Part shown: positions 36,841-44,623 of the stretch, in pieces
Layout of the letters: every line of letters starts with the position of its first letter
Numbering within the stretch: position 1 is the stretch's first letter
Assembly (NCBI RefSeq): GCF_016722895.1
Contig: NZ_JAEQNA010000002.1
Coordinates: forward strand, 383,899 to 447,898
Source: Ramlibacter aurantiacus
GTDB lineage: Bacteria > Pseudomonadota > Gammaproteobacteria > Burkholderiales > Burkholderiaceae_C
DNA length: 64,000 bases
Direction of reading: 5' to 3'
Notes under the pieces: generated by a model
The model's input: the letters and a program-made list of their open reading frames with translations, nothing else
Told to the model about the DNA's origin: nothing
The model's database searches: none
Program-made: the position numbers and the translations under genes

Positions 36841-37620
36841 ATGGATCTGGGAATTGCCGGCCGCAAGGCGCTGGTCTGCGGGGCCAGCGCCGGCCTGGGT
36901 TTCGCGTGCGCGCAGGCGCTGGTGCGCGAGGGCGTGCACACGGTGATCGTGGCCCGCACCGAGGGCCCCCTGCGCCAGGCGGCGCAGGAGCTGCAGAAGA
37001 TGGGCACGGCCCCGGTGGAATGGGTGGCGGCCGACGTCACCACCGCCGAAGGGCGCGCGCGCATCCTGCAGGCGCATCCGCAGTTCGACATCGTGGTCAC
37101 CAACGCGGGCGGTCCGCCCCCGGGGGACTTTCGCAATTGGTCGCGCGAGGACTGGATCGCCGCGCTCGACGCCAACATGCTCGCGCCCATCGAGCTGATC
37201 AAGGCCACGGTGGACGGCATGATGGACCGGGGCTTCGGCCGCATCGTCAACATCACCTCCAGCGCGGTGAAGTCGCCGCTGGACATGCTGGGCCTGTCCA
37301 ATGGGGCGCGCTCCGGCCTCACCGGCTTTGTCGCCGGGCTGGCGCGCAGCGTGGTGGCGCGCGGGGTGACCATCAACAACCTGCTGCCCGGCACCTTCGA
37401 CACCAGCCGCCTGGCCGGCAACTTCGCGGCGCAGGCCGCGCGCGAAGGCATTCCAGTCGAAGAGGTGCGAGCCCGCCGCGTGGCCAAGCACCCGGCCCGG
37501 CGCCTCGGCCGGCCCGAGGAACTGGGCAACACCTGCGCCTTCCTGTGCAGCGTGCACGCGGGGTACATCAACGGGCAGAACGTGTTGCTCGATGGCGGGT
37601 CCTTTCCGGGCGTGTTCTAG
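36841..37620 (+). CDS. atypical short-chain dehydrogenase without the Tyr-x-x-x-Lys pair
   Basis: The 259-residue protein has the SDR cofactor loop GASAGLG at 14-20 and the NAGG segment. The catalytic Ser region (NITSSAVKSP) is present, but where YxxxK is expected the sequence reads LGLSNGARSGLTGF, with Ser-Asn and Arg instead of Tyr and Lys. This matches an SDR subfamily with altered chemistry. It follows the Rid gene by 23 bases and probably closes the plus arm. Substrate unknown. Confidence 0.75.
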   Translation: MDLGIAGRKALVCGASAGLGFACAQALVREGVHTVIVARTEGPLRQAAQELQKMGTAPVEWVAADVTTAEGRARILQAHPQFDIVVTNAGGPPPGDFRNWSREDWIAALDANMLAPIELIKATVDGMMDRGFGRIVNITSSAVKSPLDMLGLSNGARSGLTGFVAGLARSVVARGVTINNLLPGTFDTSRLAGNFAAQAAREGIPVEEVRARRVAKHPARRLGRPEELGNTCAFLCSVHAGYINGQNVLLDGGSFPGVF

Positions 37621-37624
37621 CCAC

Positions 37625-38809
37625 ATGAAGCCGGCAGTCGACGCGCGAACCCTGTCCGGTGACGCGATCGGCCAGGCCCTGCGCGAAGCGCGCGGCCGCA
37701 CCCGCGCCTGGACCTTCGACCTCAGCGAAGCGCAGTGGCGGGTGCCGCGGCAGCCGGGGGTGAACCTGCCGGCGTGGGAGCTGGCGCACATCGTCTGGTT
37801 CGGCGAGTTCTGGGTCTTGCGCGGGCCGCACACGGTGGATGCGGGCGGCCTGGTGCATGCGAGCCGGCCGCCGCGCATCAGCGGGCCGGACACGCTGTGC
37901 GACTCCGCGCGACTGGCGCACGCGGCACGCTGGTCGGCGGCCTTGCCCTCGCGAACCGAACTCGACGGGCAACTCGACGCGCAACTCGAGGCCATGCTGG
38001 CCGACCTGGCGTCGGCGGACGGCAGCGATGAAGCGTTGTACCCCCACCGGCTGGTGCTGTTCCACGAGGACATGCATGCGGAGGCCTTTGCCTGGACCCG
38101 CGCCACGCTCGGCTATCCGGTGCCGGCTGGGCTGACATTGCGTCGCCTGCCGGAGCGTGCGCCCATGGCCGTCGAGGCCGGTCAGGCGTGTATCGGGCGC
38201 GCCGCGCAAGCGCCTGGTTTCTCGTTCGACAACGAGCTGCAGGCGCATCGGGCCGAGCTGGCCGCGTACGAGATCGACGCCACCCCCGTGTCCGCCGGAG
38301 CCTTCCAGTCCTTCGTGGAGGCGGGCGGTTACGAGCAGGCGAGTTGGTGGCCGGGCGAAGCGGGCCGCTGGCGTGCGATGCAGGCCTGCAGCCACCCGGT
38401 CCGCTGGCGTCGCGCTTCGGCTGGTTGGGAGATGCGTTGGTTCGACCGCTGGCTGCCGCTGGATGTGCAGCAGCCGGTCATCCACCTGAGCGCCTGGGAG
38501 GCGCAGGCCTATGCGCTCTGGGCCGGTCGCCGCCTGCCGAGCGCGGCCGAGTGGGAGCATGCCGCGCGCACGCTCCCTGGTTTCGAGTGGGGCGACGGCG
38601 TGTGGGAATGGACCGCCAGCGATTTCGAGCCGTATCCGCGCTTCGAGACCGGGCCTTACCGCGACTACTCCGCGCCGTGGTTCGGTGACCACCGCGAACT
38701 GCGCGGGGGGGCGTTTGCAACCCACCCCCGCCTGCACGATCCGTGCTTTCGCAACTTCTTCCTGCCGCATCGGCAGGACGTGTTCGCGGGGTTCCGCACG
38801 GCGCTGTAG
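37625..38809 (+). CDS. senA: EgtB/SenA-family nonheme iron enzyme (selenoneine or ergothioneine-type synthase)
   Basis: The 394-residue protein has an N-terminal DinB-like domain (WELAHIVWFGEFWVLRG), the iron-binding HEDMHAE motif in the middle and a C-terminal FGE-sulfatase domain (LPSAAEWEHAARTLPGF, WEWTASDFEPYP, GGAFATHPRL). This is the architecture of EgtB and SenA, which join a sulfur or selenium donor to hercynine with O2. The segment DTLCDSARLAHAARW is close to SenA proteins as I recall them from Variovorax. No senB or senC lies alongside, so the symbol is tentative. Confidence 0.6.
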   Translation: MKPAVDARTLSGDAIGQALREARGRTRAWTFDLSEAQWRVPRQPGVNLPAWELAHIVWFGEFWVLRGPHTVDAGGLVHASRPPRISGPDTLCDSARLAHAARWSAALPSRTELDGQLDAQLEAMLADLASADGSDEALYPHRLVLFHEDMHAEAFAWTRATLGYPVPAGLTLRRLPERAPMAVEAGQACIGRAAQAPGFSFDNELQAHRAELAAYEIDATPVSAGAFQSFVEAGGYEQASWWPGEAGRWRAMQACSHPVRWRRASAGWEMRWFDRWLPLDVQQPVIHLSAWEAQAYALWAGRRLPSAAEWEHAARTLPGFEWGDGVWEWTASDFEPYPRFETGPYRDYSAPWFGDHRELRGGAFATHPRLHDPCFRNFFLPHRQDVFAGFRTAL

Positions 38810-38994
38810 CCCGCGCGCGGGGGCTGGCGTCGTCACCGACGGCTGTGGTTTACCAGCGGATGCCAAACGCGCCTAATGCGTTGCGGGGGCGTGCCATTCA
38901 GCGGGTCGCCCTCCCGGCCGCGCCTTGTACGACCTTCACGTGCATGCCGCTGCCCGATCGTCATCGCTGCTGCTTTGCCCTCAAGGAGCACGTC

Positions 38995-39324
38995 ATGCCC
39001 CGCTACCTCATCCAGGCGTCCTACGCACCTTCCGCTGCCGCCGCGTTCATCGCCAAGCCGCAGGACAGGGTCGCCGGGGTCAAGTCGCTGGTGGAGAAGC
39101 TCGAGGGCAAGTTCGAGAGCCTCGATTTCTGCCTCGGCGAGTACGACGTGGTCGGGATCTTCCAGGCGCCCGACGACGTGACCGCCGCAGCCCTGGCGCT
39201 GGCCGTCAACGCCCCGGGACACCTCAGGAGCTACAGGACCACGCGCCTGCTGTCCCCGCAGGAGTTCCTGCAGGCGCAGCAGAAGGCGCAGGGCACGAAC
39301 TACCAGGCGCCGGCCAAGGGCTGA
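38995..39324 (+). CDS. GYD-domain protein
   Basis: The 109-residue protein has the GYD pattern: YLIQASYAPSAAAAFI, LEGKFESLDFCLGEYDVVGIFQAPDD and an ALALAVNAPGHLRSYRT core. GYD proteins are ferredoxin-like dimers of unknown function. AAGGAG precedes the ATG. It is apparently independent of its neighbours. Confidence 0.78.
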   Translation: MPRYLIQASYAPSAAAAFIAKPQDRVAGVKSLVEKLEGKFESLDFCLGEYDVVGIFQAPDDVTAAALALAVNAPGHLRSYRTTRLLSPQEFLQAQQKAQGTNYQAPAKG

Positions 39325-39375
39325 CCGGCCGGTGCCAGCACCGGCCCTCGCGTGTCCCCGGTCGCTCGGTGGACT

Positions 39376-39903
39376 TCAGTACCGGATATCGCCGAGCGCG
39401 TCCAGGGACACGGATTGCTGGAAGGACGGCACGTCGCCCGTGAGGGTGCCGGTGAGGGCACCCCCGCCGGTGGCGTCCGAAAAGCGTCCGGTGCCACCGG
39501 TGATGACGTACTGGCCAGCGAAGGTATAGGTGCCGGTGGTGACCAGCGTGAAGACGCCGGCATAGTCGGCCAGCACCTCGTCGCCGCTGGCCGAGTGCAT
39601 CGTCATGTGGCCTTCGGCAAGGCTGAAGGCCGGTGGCGGGGTGCCCGGTTCGCTGGTGATGCAATGTGACCCGGAGATCTGCACCGCGCCGAGGTGGGTC
39701 GCGTGGCCGGTCCCCGTGAACGTTCCTCCAAGGCTCGGTTGGCCCTGGGGCCCGGGGCAGCGCCCGAGGCGGCCGATGCGTTCCTCGACCTGCAGGGAGC
39801 CCTTGAACGGGCGGTCGGGACCCGCGAAAGCCGCGCTCGCGGAGGCGGTACAGACGACCATGAGTGCGGCCCGGCAGAGCGCGCTGGTTGGGAGCAGCTT
39901 CAT
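39376..39903 (-). CDS. exported beta-rich protein of unknown function
   Basis: The 175-residue protein has a signal peptide (MKLLPTSALCRAALMVVCTASASAAFA, written here as residues 1-27). The rest is rich in Gly/Thr repeats typical of allene-oxide-cyclase-like barrels: LGGTFTGTGHATHLG, GVFTLVTTGTYTFAGQYVIT and GGTGRFSDATGGGALTG. Ligand and role are unknown. The ATG at 39903 follows a GGAGGAAG stretch. Confidence 0.6.
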   Translation of the reverse strand: MKLLPTSALCRAALMVVCTASASAAFAGPDRPFKGSLQVEERIGRLGRCPGPQGQPSLGGTFTGTGHATHLGAVQISGSHCITSEPGTPPPAFSLAEGHMTMHSASGDEVLADYAGVFTLVTTGTYTFAGQYVITGGTGRFSDATGGGALTGTLTGDVPSFQQSVSLDALGDIRY

Positions 39904-40002
39904 GGCTTCCTCCTCGTCAAACGTACGTCCAGGGCGTCGATTGTGCTCACCTGCTCCGGGGGCGCGCTCATCGGCAGCGTGCCGCGGTATCGGTGTGTAA
40001 AC

Positions 40003-40036
40003 GAAAAAGGGCAGGGGCCCCGAGGCCGCCTGCCCT
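40003..40036 (-). terminator. intrinsic terminator after the minus-arm tctC
   Basis: On the minus strand AGGGCAGG (40036-40029) pairs with CCTGCCCT (40015-40008) around a GC-rich loop and is followed by a run of five T. It lies 34 bases past the tctC stop. This is the clearest rho-independent terminator seen in the window and marks the end of the minus catabolic arm. Confidence 0.75.
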
Positions 40037-40069
40037 GCGTGCGCCAGACGCGCGAGCCGCTTGCGTGAC

Positions 40070-41059
40070 TCAGTCCGCCGTGATCCCCAGGTCCTTGATG
40101 ATCTTGCCCATCTTGTGGAAGTCCTCGGCCGTGGCCTTGGCCAGCACGTCGGGCGAGCCGCCGCCCGGGGTGGAGCCGACGCCGGTGACCTTCTCGAGCA
40201 CATCGGGCATCTTCAGGATCTCGTTGACCTGGGTGTTGAGCGTGCGGATCACGTTGGCCGGCGTGCCCTTGGGTGCGTACAGGCCCATCCACGACGGGTT
40301 GATGATGTCCTTGTAGCCGGCTTCCACCAGCGTGGGCACGTTGGGCACCAGCGACGAGCGCTTGGGGTCGGCCACGGCCAGCGGCACCAGCTTGCCTTCG
40401 GCCAGGTACTGCGACACCACGCCGGGGGTGAGCCAGGCGGTGTTCACGTGGCCGGCGACGACGTCGGTGACCGAGGGGGCGATGCCCTTGTAGGGCACGT
40501 GCGTGAGCTTCACGCCCGCTTCCTTGGCCAGCCACTCGCCGATGATGTGCATGGGCGAGCCGCTGCCGGGCGTGGCGTAGGTCACGGGCTTGCCGGACTT
40601 GGCGGCCTTGATCATGTCGCCCACCGACTTGAAGCCGGTGCTGGGGTGCGCCACCAGGATCAGCGGCTGGTTGGTGGTGAGCACGATGGGCTCGAAGCCG
40701 TTGAGCACGTCGTAGCTGCTGCTGGGGGCGACCTTGAGCACCTGCTGCGAGGTGGTGAAGGTCTTGGGGGTGAGCAGCAGGGTGTAGCCGTCGGGCGCGG
40801 CGCGCGAGACGAAGGAATTGCCGATGGTGCCGGCGGCGCCGGGCTTGTTGTCGACGATCACCGGCACCTTCAGGCGCTGGGACAGCTTCTCGGCGATGGC
40901 GCGGCCGACCAGGTCGGTGTCGCCGCCGGCCGGGTAGGCCACCACGATGTTGATCTGCTTGCTGGGCCACTTGTCTTGCGCCGCCGCGGGCGTGCTCAAG
41001 GTGGCCAGGGGTGCGGCGGCGAGCGCGGCGCACAGGAGGTGACGACGGGTCAATCGCAT
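40070..41059 (-). CDS. tctC: Bug-family tripartite tricarboxylate transporter substrate-binding protein
   Basis: The 329-residue protein has an Arg-rich signal peptide (MRLTRRHLLCAALAAAPLA, cleavage near AAAQ) and the Bug core: IVVAYPAGGDTDLVGRAIAE, NKPGAAGTIGNSFVSRAA, GSGSPMHIIGEWLAKEAGV and HVPYKGIAPSVTDVVAG. It is the last gene of the minus catabolic arm, 94 bases after the reductase gene, and may bind the aromatic carboxylate that the arm degrades. TctA/B partners are absent. Confidence 0.83.
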   Translation of the reverse strand: MRLTRRHLLCAALAAAPLATLSTPAAAQDKWPSKQINIVVAYPAGGDTDLVGRAIAEKLSQRLKVPVIVDNKPGAAGTIGNSFVSRAAPDGYTLLLTPKTFTTSQQVLKVAPSSSYDVLNGFEPIVLTTNQPLILVAHPSTGFKSVGDMIKAAKSGKPVTYATPGSGSPMHIIGEWLAKEAGVKLTHVPYKGIAPSVTDVVAGHVNTAWLTPGVVSQYLAEGKLVPLAVADPKRSSLVPNVPTLVEAGYKDIINPSWMGLYAPKGTPANVIRTLNTQVNEILKMPDVLEKVTGVGSTPGGGSPDVLAKATAEDFHKMGKIIKDLGITAD

Positions 41060-41153
41060 GGTGATACCTCTAATGGAAGGTGGAAGAAAAAGGGCTCGTT
41101 CAAGTTCTTGTTGAACCGGATGCGGAGTGCAATGGGCGTGCCAGCAGCGCCGG

Positions 41154-42110
41154 CTACAGGTCCAGCACCAGGCGTTCGCTGCGGCAGCCGCCCACGCAAA
41201 TCATCATGGTGTGACCGGTTTCGTGTTCGGCGGGGCTGAGCACGCTGTCTCGATGATCCGGCAAGCCTTCGAGCACCCGCGTCTCGCAGGCGCCGCAGAT
41301 GCCGTCTTCGCAGCTGGTGAGCGGCGACACGCCGGCGGCGCGCACGGCCTGCAGCAGGCTCATGCCGGACGTGACCTCGATCCGCTTGCCCGATTGGCGC
41401 AGCTCCAGCAGGTAGGTGGTGCGCGCGTCGGCCGCTGCGGCGACCTCGACCGCGGCGAAGCGCTCGATGTGCACGTTGGCGTAGCCCAGCGCCGCGCACT
41501 GGCGCTCGAAAGCATCGAGCATGGGCGCGGGACCGCAGGCGTAGTAGTGCGTGGCGTGGCCCGCGGGGCGTGCCGCGAGCAGGGCGTGCAGGTCGGGCGG
41601 GCCGCCGCGTTCGTCGTCGAAGTGCCAGGTGACGTCGGCACCCAGGGCCTGCAGATCCTCGCGGAAGGCCGCTTGCGCGCGTGATCGCGCCAGGCAGATC
41701 ACTTCGTACGAGCGGCCCAGTGCCTTGAGTCGGCGGGCCATGCACAGGATGGGCGTGATGCCGATGCCTCCGGCGAGCAGCACCGAGTGCGCCGCCGTCT
41801 CGTCGAGCACGAAGTTGTTGCGCGGCGCACCGATGTCGATCACGGCGCCCACGCGCAACTGCTCGTGCACCCAGCGCGAGCCGCCGCGGCTGGCGCGGTC
41901 GTTCAGCACGCCCAGCACGTAGCGATCCCGCTCGGCTGGGTCGTTGCACAGCGAGTAGCTGCGCACCATCCCGTTGCCCAGGTGCAGGTCGACGTGCGAG
42001 CCCGCATCGAAGGCCGGGAAGTGCGCGCCGGCCAGCGGCACGAGTTCGATGCCGACGACGCCGTCGGCCTCCCATCGGAGCGTGCGCACCCGCGCTTGCA
42101 GGGAGCTCAT
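41154..42110 (-). CDS. oxygenase reductase with FMN/NAD and plant-type 2Fe-2S domains (VanB-like)
   Basis: The 318-residue protein is a phthalate-dioxygenase-reductase type flavoprotein. It has RSYSLCND for flavin, an NAD-binding LLAGGIGITP, and a C-terminal 2Fe-2S site with Cys267, 272, 275 and 305 (CEDGICGAC). It carries electrons from NAD(P)H to the Rieske oxygenase encoded next to it; the two genes overlap by four bases. VanB is the nearest named relative, but the substrate of the pair is not known. Confidence 0.83.
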   Translation of the reverse strand: MSSLQARVRTLRWEADGVVGIELVPLAGAHFPAFDAGSHVDLHLGNGMVRSYSLCNDPAERDRYVLGVLNDRASRGGSRWVHEQLRVGAVIDIGAPRNNFVLDETAAHSVLLAGGIGITPILCMARRLKALGRSYEVICLARSRAQAAFREDLQALGADVTWHFDDERGGPPDLHALLAARPAGHATHYYACGPAPMLDAFERQCAALGYANVHIERFAAVEVAAAADARTTYLLELRQSGKRIEVTSGMSLLQAVRAAGVSPLTSCEDGICGACETRVLEGLPDHRDSVLSPAEHETGHTMMICVGGCRSERLVLDL

Positions 42111-43138
42111 TTCTTGGCGGATTCGAGCTGCTTGCTGGCCAAGGTCTTGAGAACCCGGCGCAGGCGCACCACGCCCATGTCGTGCTGGTACAGGTGTTCG
42201 CGCTTGTTGGCGTCGGGCTCCATGTTCTCGATGGCCAGGCGGTCCTGCTCCAGCACGTTCCAGTGACGCTCTTCCAGTCGGTTCTTGTAGAGGAAGCGCC
42301 AGGTGTCGCGCTGCCAGCCGCTGACCTTGCGTGCGCGCCAGTGGAAGACCCCTGCCGTGCGGTTGGTGATGGGCGTGTAGCTGCCGATGATGGTGAAGTT
42401 GCCGCCGGGGCCGCCGGTCTTGGGGTAGGGGATCTCCAGGCGCATCAGGTGGATGCCCAGGTCCATCCACTCGGTCCAGTCGAAGTTCACGTCGCGCTGG
42501 CCCTTCTTCTCGAAGAAGAAGCCGGTCGGCGTCTCGCGCAGCTGGAAGTCGGCGCTGATCTCGCCTTCGGCCATGGAGTGCGACTGCTTGTGCAGGAAGG
42601 CGCCGTGCATGGGGTCGATCACGTTGTCGACCACATAGCGGTAGTCGCAGCCCCACTCGGTGTAGCAGAGGAACGAGGACCATTCGGGCGAGGTCAGCTG
42701 CTCGGGCAGGCGCAGCGGCGGCGGCGACGCGAGGTGCGGGTCGGTGGCGTTGAAGACGAACACCGCGTCGTTGCTTTCGGCCACGTGGAAGCTGCGCGCC
42801 GCCTTGGAGCCTTCGAGCTTGCAGCCGGGGCTGCCGGGCACGCGGGTGACGGTGCCGTCCTGGCGCACCTCGACCCCGTGGTACGGGCAGGCGATGCGGT
42901 CACCCAGGTTCACGCCCAGCGACAGCGGCGCGCCGCGGTGCGGGCAGTGGTCCTCGAGGGCGTTGACCTTGCCGCTGACCGCATCGCGCCAGAGCACCAT
43001 CTTGTAGCCCAGGCGGCGCAGGGAAATCGGCTTTTCCTTCACGAAGCTGGAAGGGCACACGGGGTACCACAGGTCCTTCAGGCCGACTTCGAGCACCGCG
43101 TCGACGGGGTCCTGGATCATGGCGTTGGTGTTTTGCAT
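42107..43138 (-). CDS. Rieske non-heme iron oxygenase subunit (VanA-like)
   Basis: The 343-residue protein has the Rieske centre Cys65/His67 and Cys84/His87 (CPHRG and CPYHG) and the mononuclear iron motif DPMHGAFLH, giving ligands Asp175, His178 and His183 in the region 175-183. It resembles vanillate O-demethylase and related single-component-alpha oxygenases that demethylate or hydroxylate aromatic acids. The gene overlaps the reductase start by four bases. The substrate is not settled by sequence. Confidence 0.83.
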   Translation of the reverse strand: MQNTNAMIQDPVDAVLEVGLKDLWYPVCPSSFVKEKPISLRRLGYKMVLWRDAVSGKVNALEDHCPHRGAPLSLGVNLGDRIACPYHGVEVRQDGTVTRVPGSPGCKLEGSKAARSFHVAESNDAVFVFNATDPHLASPPPLRLPEQLTSPEWSSFLCYTEWGCDYRYVVDNVIDPMHGAFLHKQSHSMAEGEISADFQLRETPTGFFFEKKGQRDVNFDWTEWMDLGIHLMRLEIPYPKTGGPGGNFTIIGSYTPITNRTAGVFHWRARKVSGWQRDTWRFLYKNRLEERHWNVLEQDRLAIENMEPDANKREHLYQHDMGVVRLRRVLKTLASKQLESAKK

Positions 43139-43161
43139 GGTGTTCTCCGGAAAGCGTGCGC

Positions 43162-43386
43162 TCAGGCGCCCAGGCGGGCCATGAGTTCCTGGTAGTTCTC
43201 GGGCGTCCAGTCCTGCCCGTTGGGCGCCGAGGGGCCCGAGCGGTTCAGGTAGGCGACCAGGCCGTCGAGGTCATGGATGCCCTGCGCGTACGCGCGCTCG
43301 ATGGCGTCGCCCAGCAGGCTCTCGAAAGCCGTGGGCGGGGCGCTGCGGGTCTGGTGGGTGTCGTTGTAGAGGTCGGGGGTGCGCAT
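43162..43386 (-). CDS. 74-residue dioxygenase-operon protein with recombinase-like HTH label
   Basis: The protein (MRTPDLYNDTHQTRSAPPT at the start) has one helical domain with LLGDAIERAYAQGIHDLDGLVAYLNR, ending YQELMARLG. Short proteins of this type beside Rieske oxygenases are labelled recombinase-like helix-turn-helix proteins in databases, as I recall, but no recombinase activity is expected. It sits between the VOC gene and the Rieske gene with gaps of 40 and 23 bases. An assembly or regulatory role is guesswork. Confidence 0.6.
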   Translation of the reverse strand: MRTPDLYNDTHQTRSAPPTAFESLLGDAIERAYAQGIHDLDGLVAYLNRSGPSAPNGQDWTPENYQELMARLGA

Positions 43387-43426
43387 GGGCGGTATCTCCT
43401 GGGGCCGGTGGAGGGGACGGATGGTT

Positions 43427-44392
43427 TCAGGATTTGGGACGGTCGGTCATGAACTGGCCGGTGGGCGCCTCGGCCTGCTTCTGGCGGCGGGTGTTGCCGT
43501 CGATGCCGCCCTTGATCGCCCATTCGGCGAACACGGTGGGACCGGGGGTGATGTCGCGCGGCTTCCAGCTGGCGGTGAGTTCGTCCTCGTCGGTGTAGTA
43601 CTCCACCAGGCCACCAGCGGGCGAGACGAAGTACCAGAAGATGGCCGAGGAGATCGGGTGGCGGCCCGGGCCGAGTTCGGTTTCCCAGCCCAGGCGCGAC
43701 ATGTTCATGCCGCCGCCGAAGACTTCATGGATGTCGCGCACGGCGAAGGCCACGTGGTTGAGGCCCTTGCGCGACTGCGGCGGCTGCAGCAGGAACAGGT
43801 CGTGGTGGCCGCCCTCGGGCGAGCAGCGCAGGAAGCTGCCACGCTCGGGGTACTGGTCGGACAGCACGAAGCCCAGTTTCTGGATGTAGAAGTCGGTGGT
43901 GGATTTCAGGTCGGTCACGAACAGCACCACGTGGCCCACTTCGATGGGCGTGGCGCGCTCGTAGGCGGGGCTGGGCTGGTCCACGCGCTTGCGGCTGCCC
44001 CAGGTGTTGAGGGCGGCGCACTCCAGGTCCACGGCGCGCTTGCGGGTGACCTGCAGCCGCACGGCCAGGCCATTGGGGTCGGTGCAGCCGATGCGGCCAT
44101 CGGCCTGCACGAAGCCCGGTTCGGACTCGATTCGGCTGCGATAGGTCTGCAGGTCCGATTCGTCCTGCACGCCCCAGACCACCTCGCGCAGCGTGGGATC
44201 CGGCTCCAGCCCGGCGGGCAGGCCCGGCTTGTCGGACGCCGCCACCAGCACGCGGCAGCCGTTGAGGGATTCGAAGACCAGCTGGTCCGACTGTTCGTCC
44301 ACCAGTTGCAGCCCCCAGTCGAGGAAGAACTGCCGGCACTTCGGCAGGTCGGTGGCGCCGAACGTCACCTCGTCGATACCCAGAACACTCAT
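43427..44392 (-). CDS. two-domain VOC protein, extradiol-dioxygenase-like
   Basis: The 321-residue protein has two VOC modules. The C-terminal module holds GHVVLFVTDLKSTTDFYIQ, LNHVAFAVRDI and GGLVEYYTDEDE, with a His/His/Glu metal set expected for type I extradiol dioxygenases. The N-terminal module (EVTFGATDLPKCRQFFLDW) is degenerate. It would cleave a catechol-type ring next to a hydroxyl pair. It is first in the minus arm; the start at 44392 follows GGAAAG. Confidence 0.75.
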   Translation of the reverse strand: MSVLGIDEVTFGATDLPKCRQFFLDWGLQLVDEQSDQLVFESLNGCRVLVAASDKPGLPAGLEPDPTLREVVWGVQDESDLQTYRSRIESEPGFVQADGRIGCTDPNGLAVRLQVTRKRAVDLECAALNTWGSRKRVDQPSPAYERATPIEVGHVVLFVTDLKSTTDFYIQKLGFVLSDQYPERGSFLRCSPEGGHHDLFLLQPPQSRKGLNHVAFAVRDIHEVFGGGMNMSRLGWETELGPGRHPISSAIFWYFVSPAGGLVEYYTDEDELTASWKPRDITPGPTVFAEWAIKGGIDGNTRRQKQAEAPTGQFMTDRPKS

Positions 44393-44434
44393 GGTCTTTC
44401 CTTGCGTTTGCGGCGTGAGGTCTTCTCCGAGCAC

Positions 44435-44450
44435 GTTTCATATACAAAAC
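44435..44450. promoter_or_regulatory. candidate regulator box at the head of the minus arm
   Basis: GTTTCATATACAAAAC lies 43 bases upstream of the VOC start codon. It matches the box at 27928-27943 at 14 of 16 positions, and its outer GTTT/AAAC is a dyad. A second box follows after three bases. Confidence 0.6.
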
Positions 44451-44453
44451 GCG

Positions 44454-44469
44454 GTTTCGGAAATGAAAC
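44454..44469. promoter_or_regulatory. second regulator half-box of the minus arm
   Basis: GTTTCGGAAATGAAAC is a perfect GTTTC/GAAAC dyad, 19 bases (about two helical turns) centre to centre from the first box. Paired sites on one face suit an IclR tetramer; binding is inferred. Confidence 0.5.
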
Positions 44470-44623
44470 GCCGCTCATTTTACGTACGTCGGGCCCGTAA
44501 TCAAGCTGTCAGCGAGTTTCCGAGCGCCCGGTGGGGTTGGAGTCGGGTCCAGGGGTTCGAGCCGCCGGGTTCCTGGCGGTTCACCGGGGCTCGCCGGGCC
44601 GCGTCAGCGGCCATGATCGGCCG

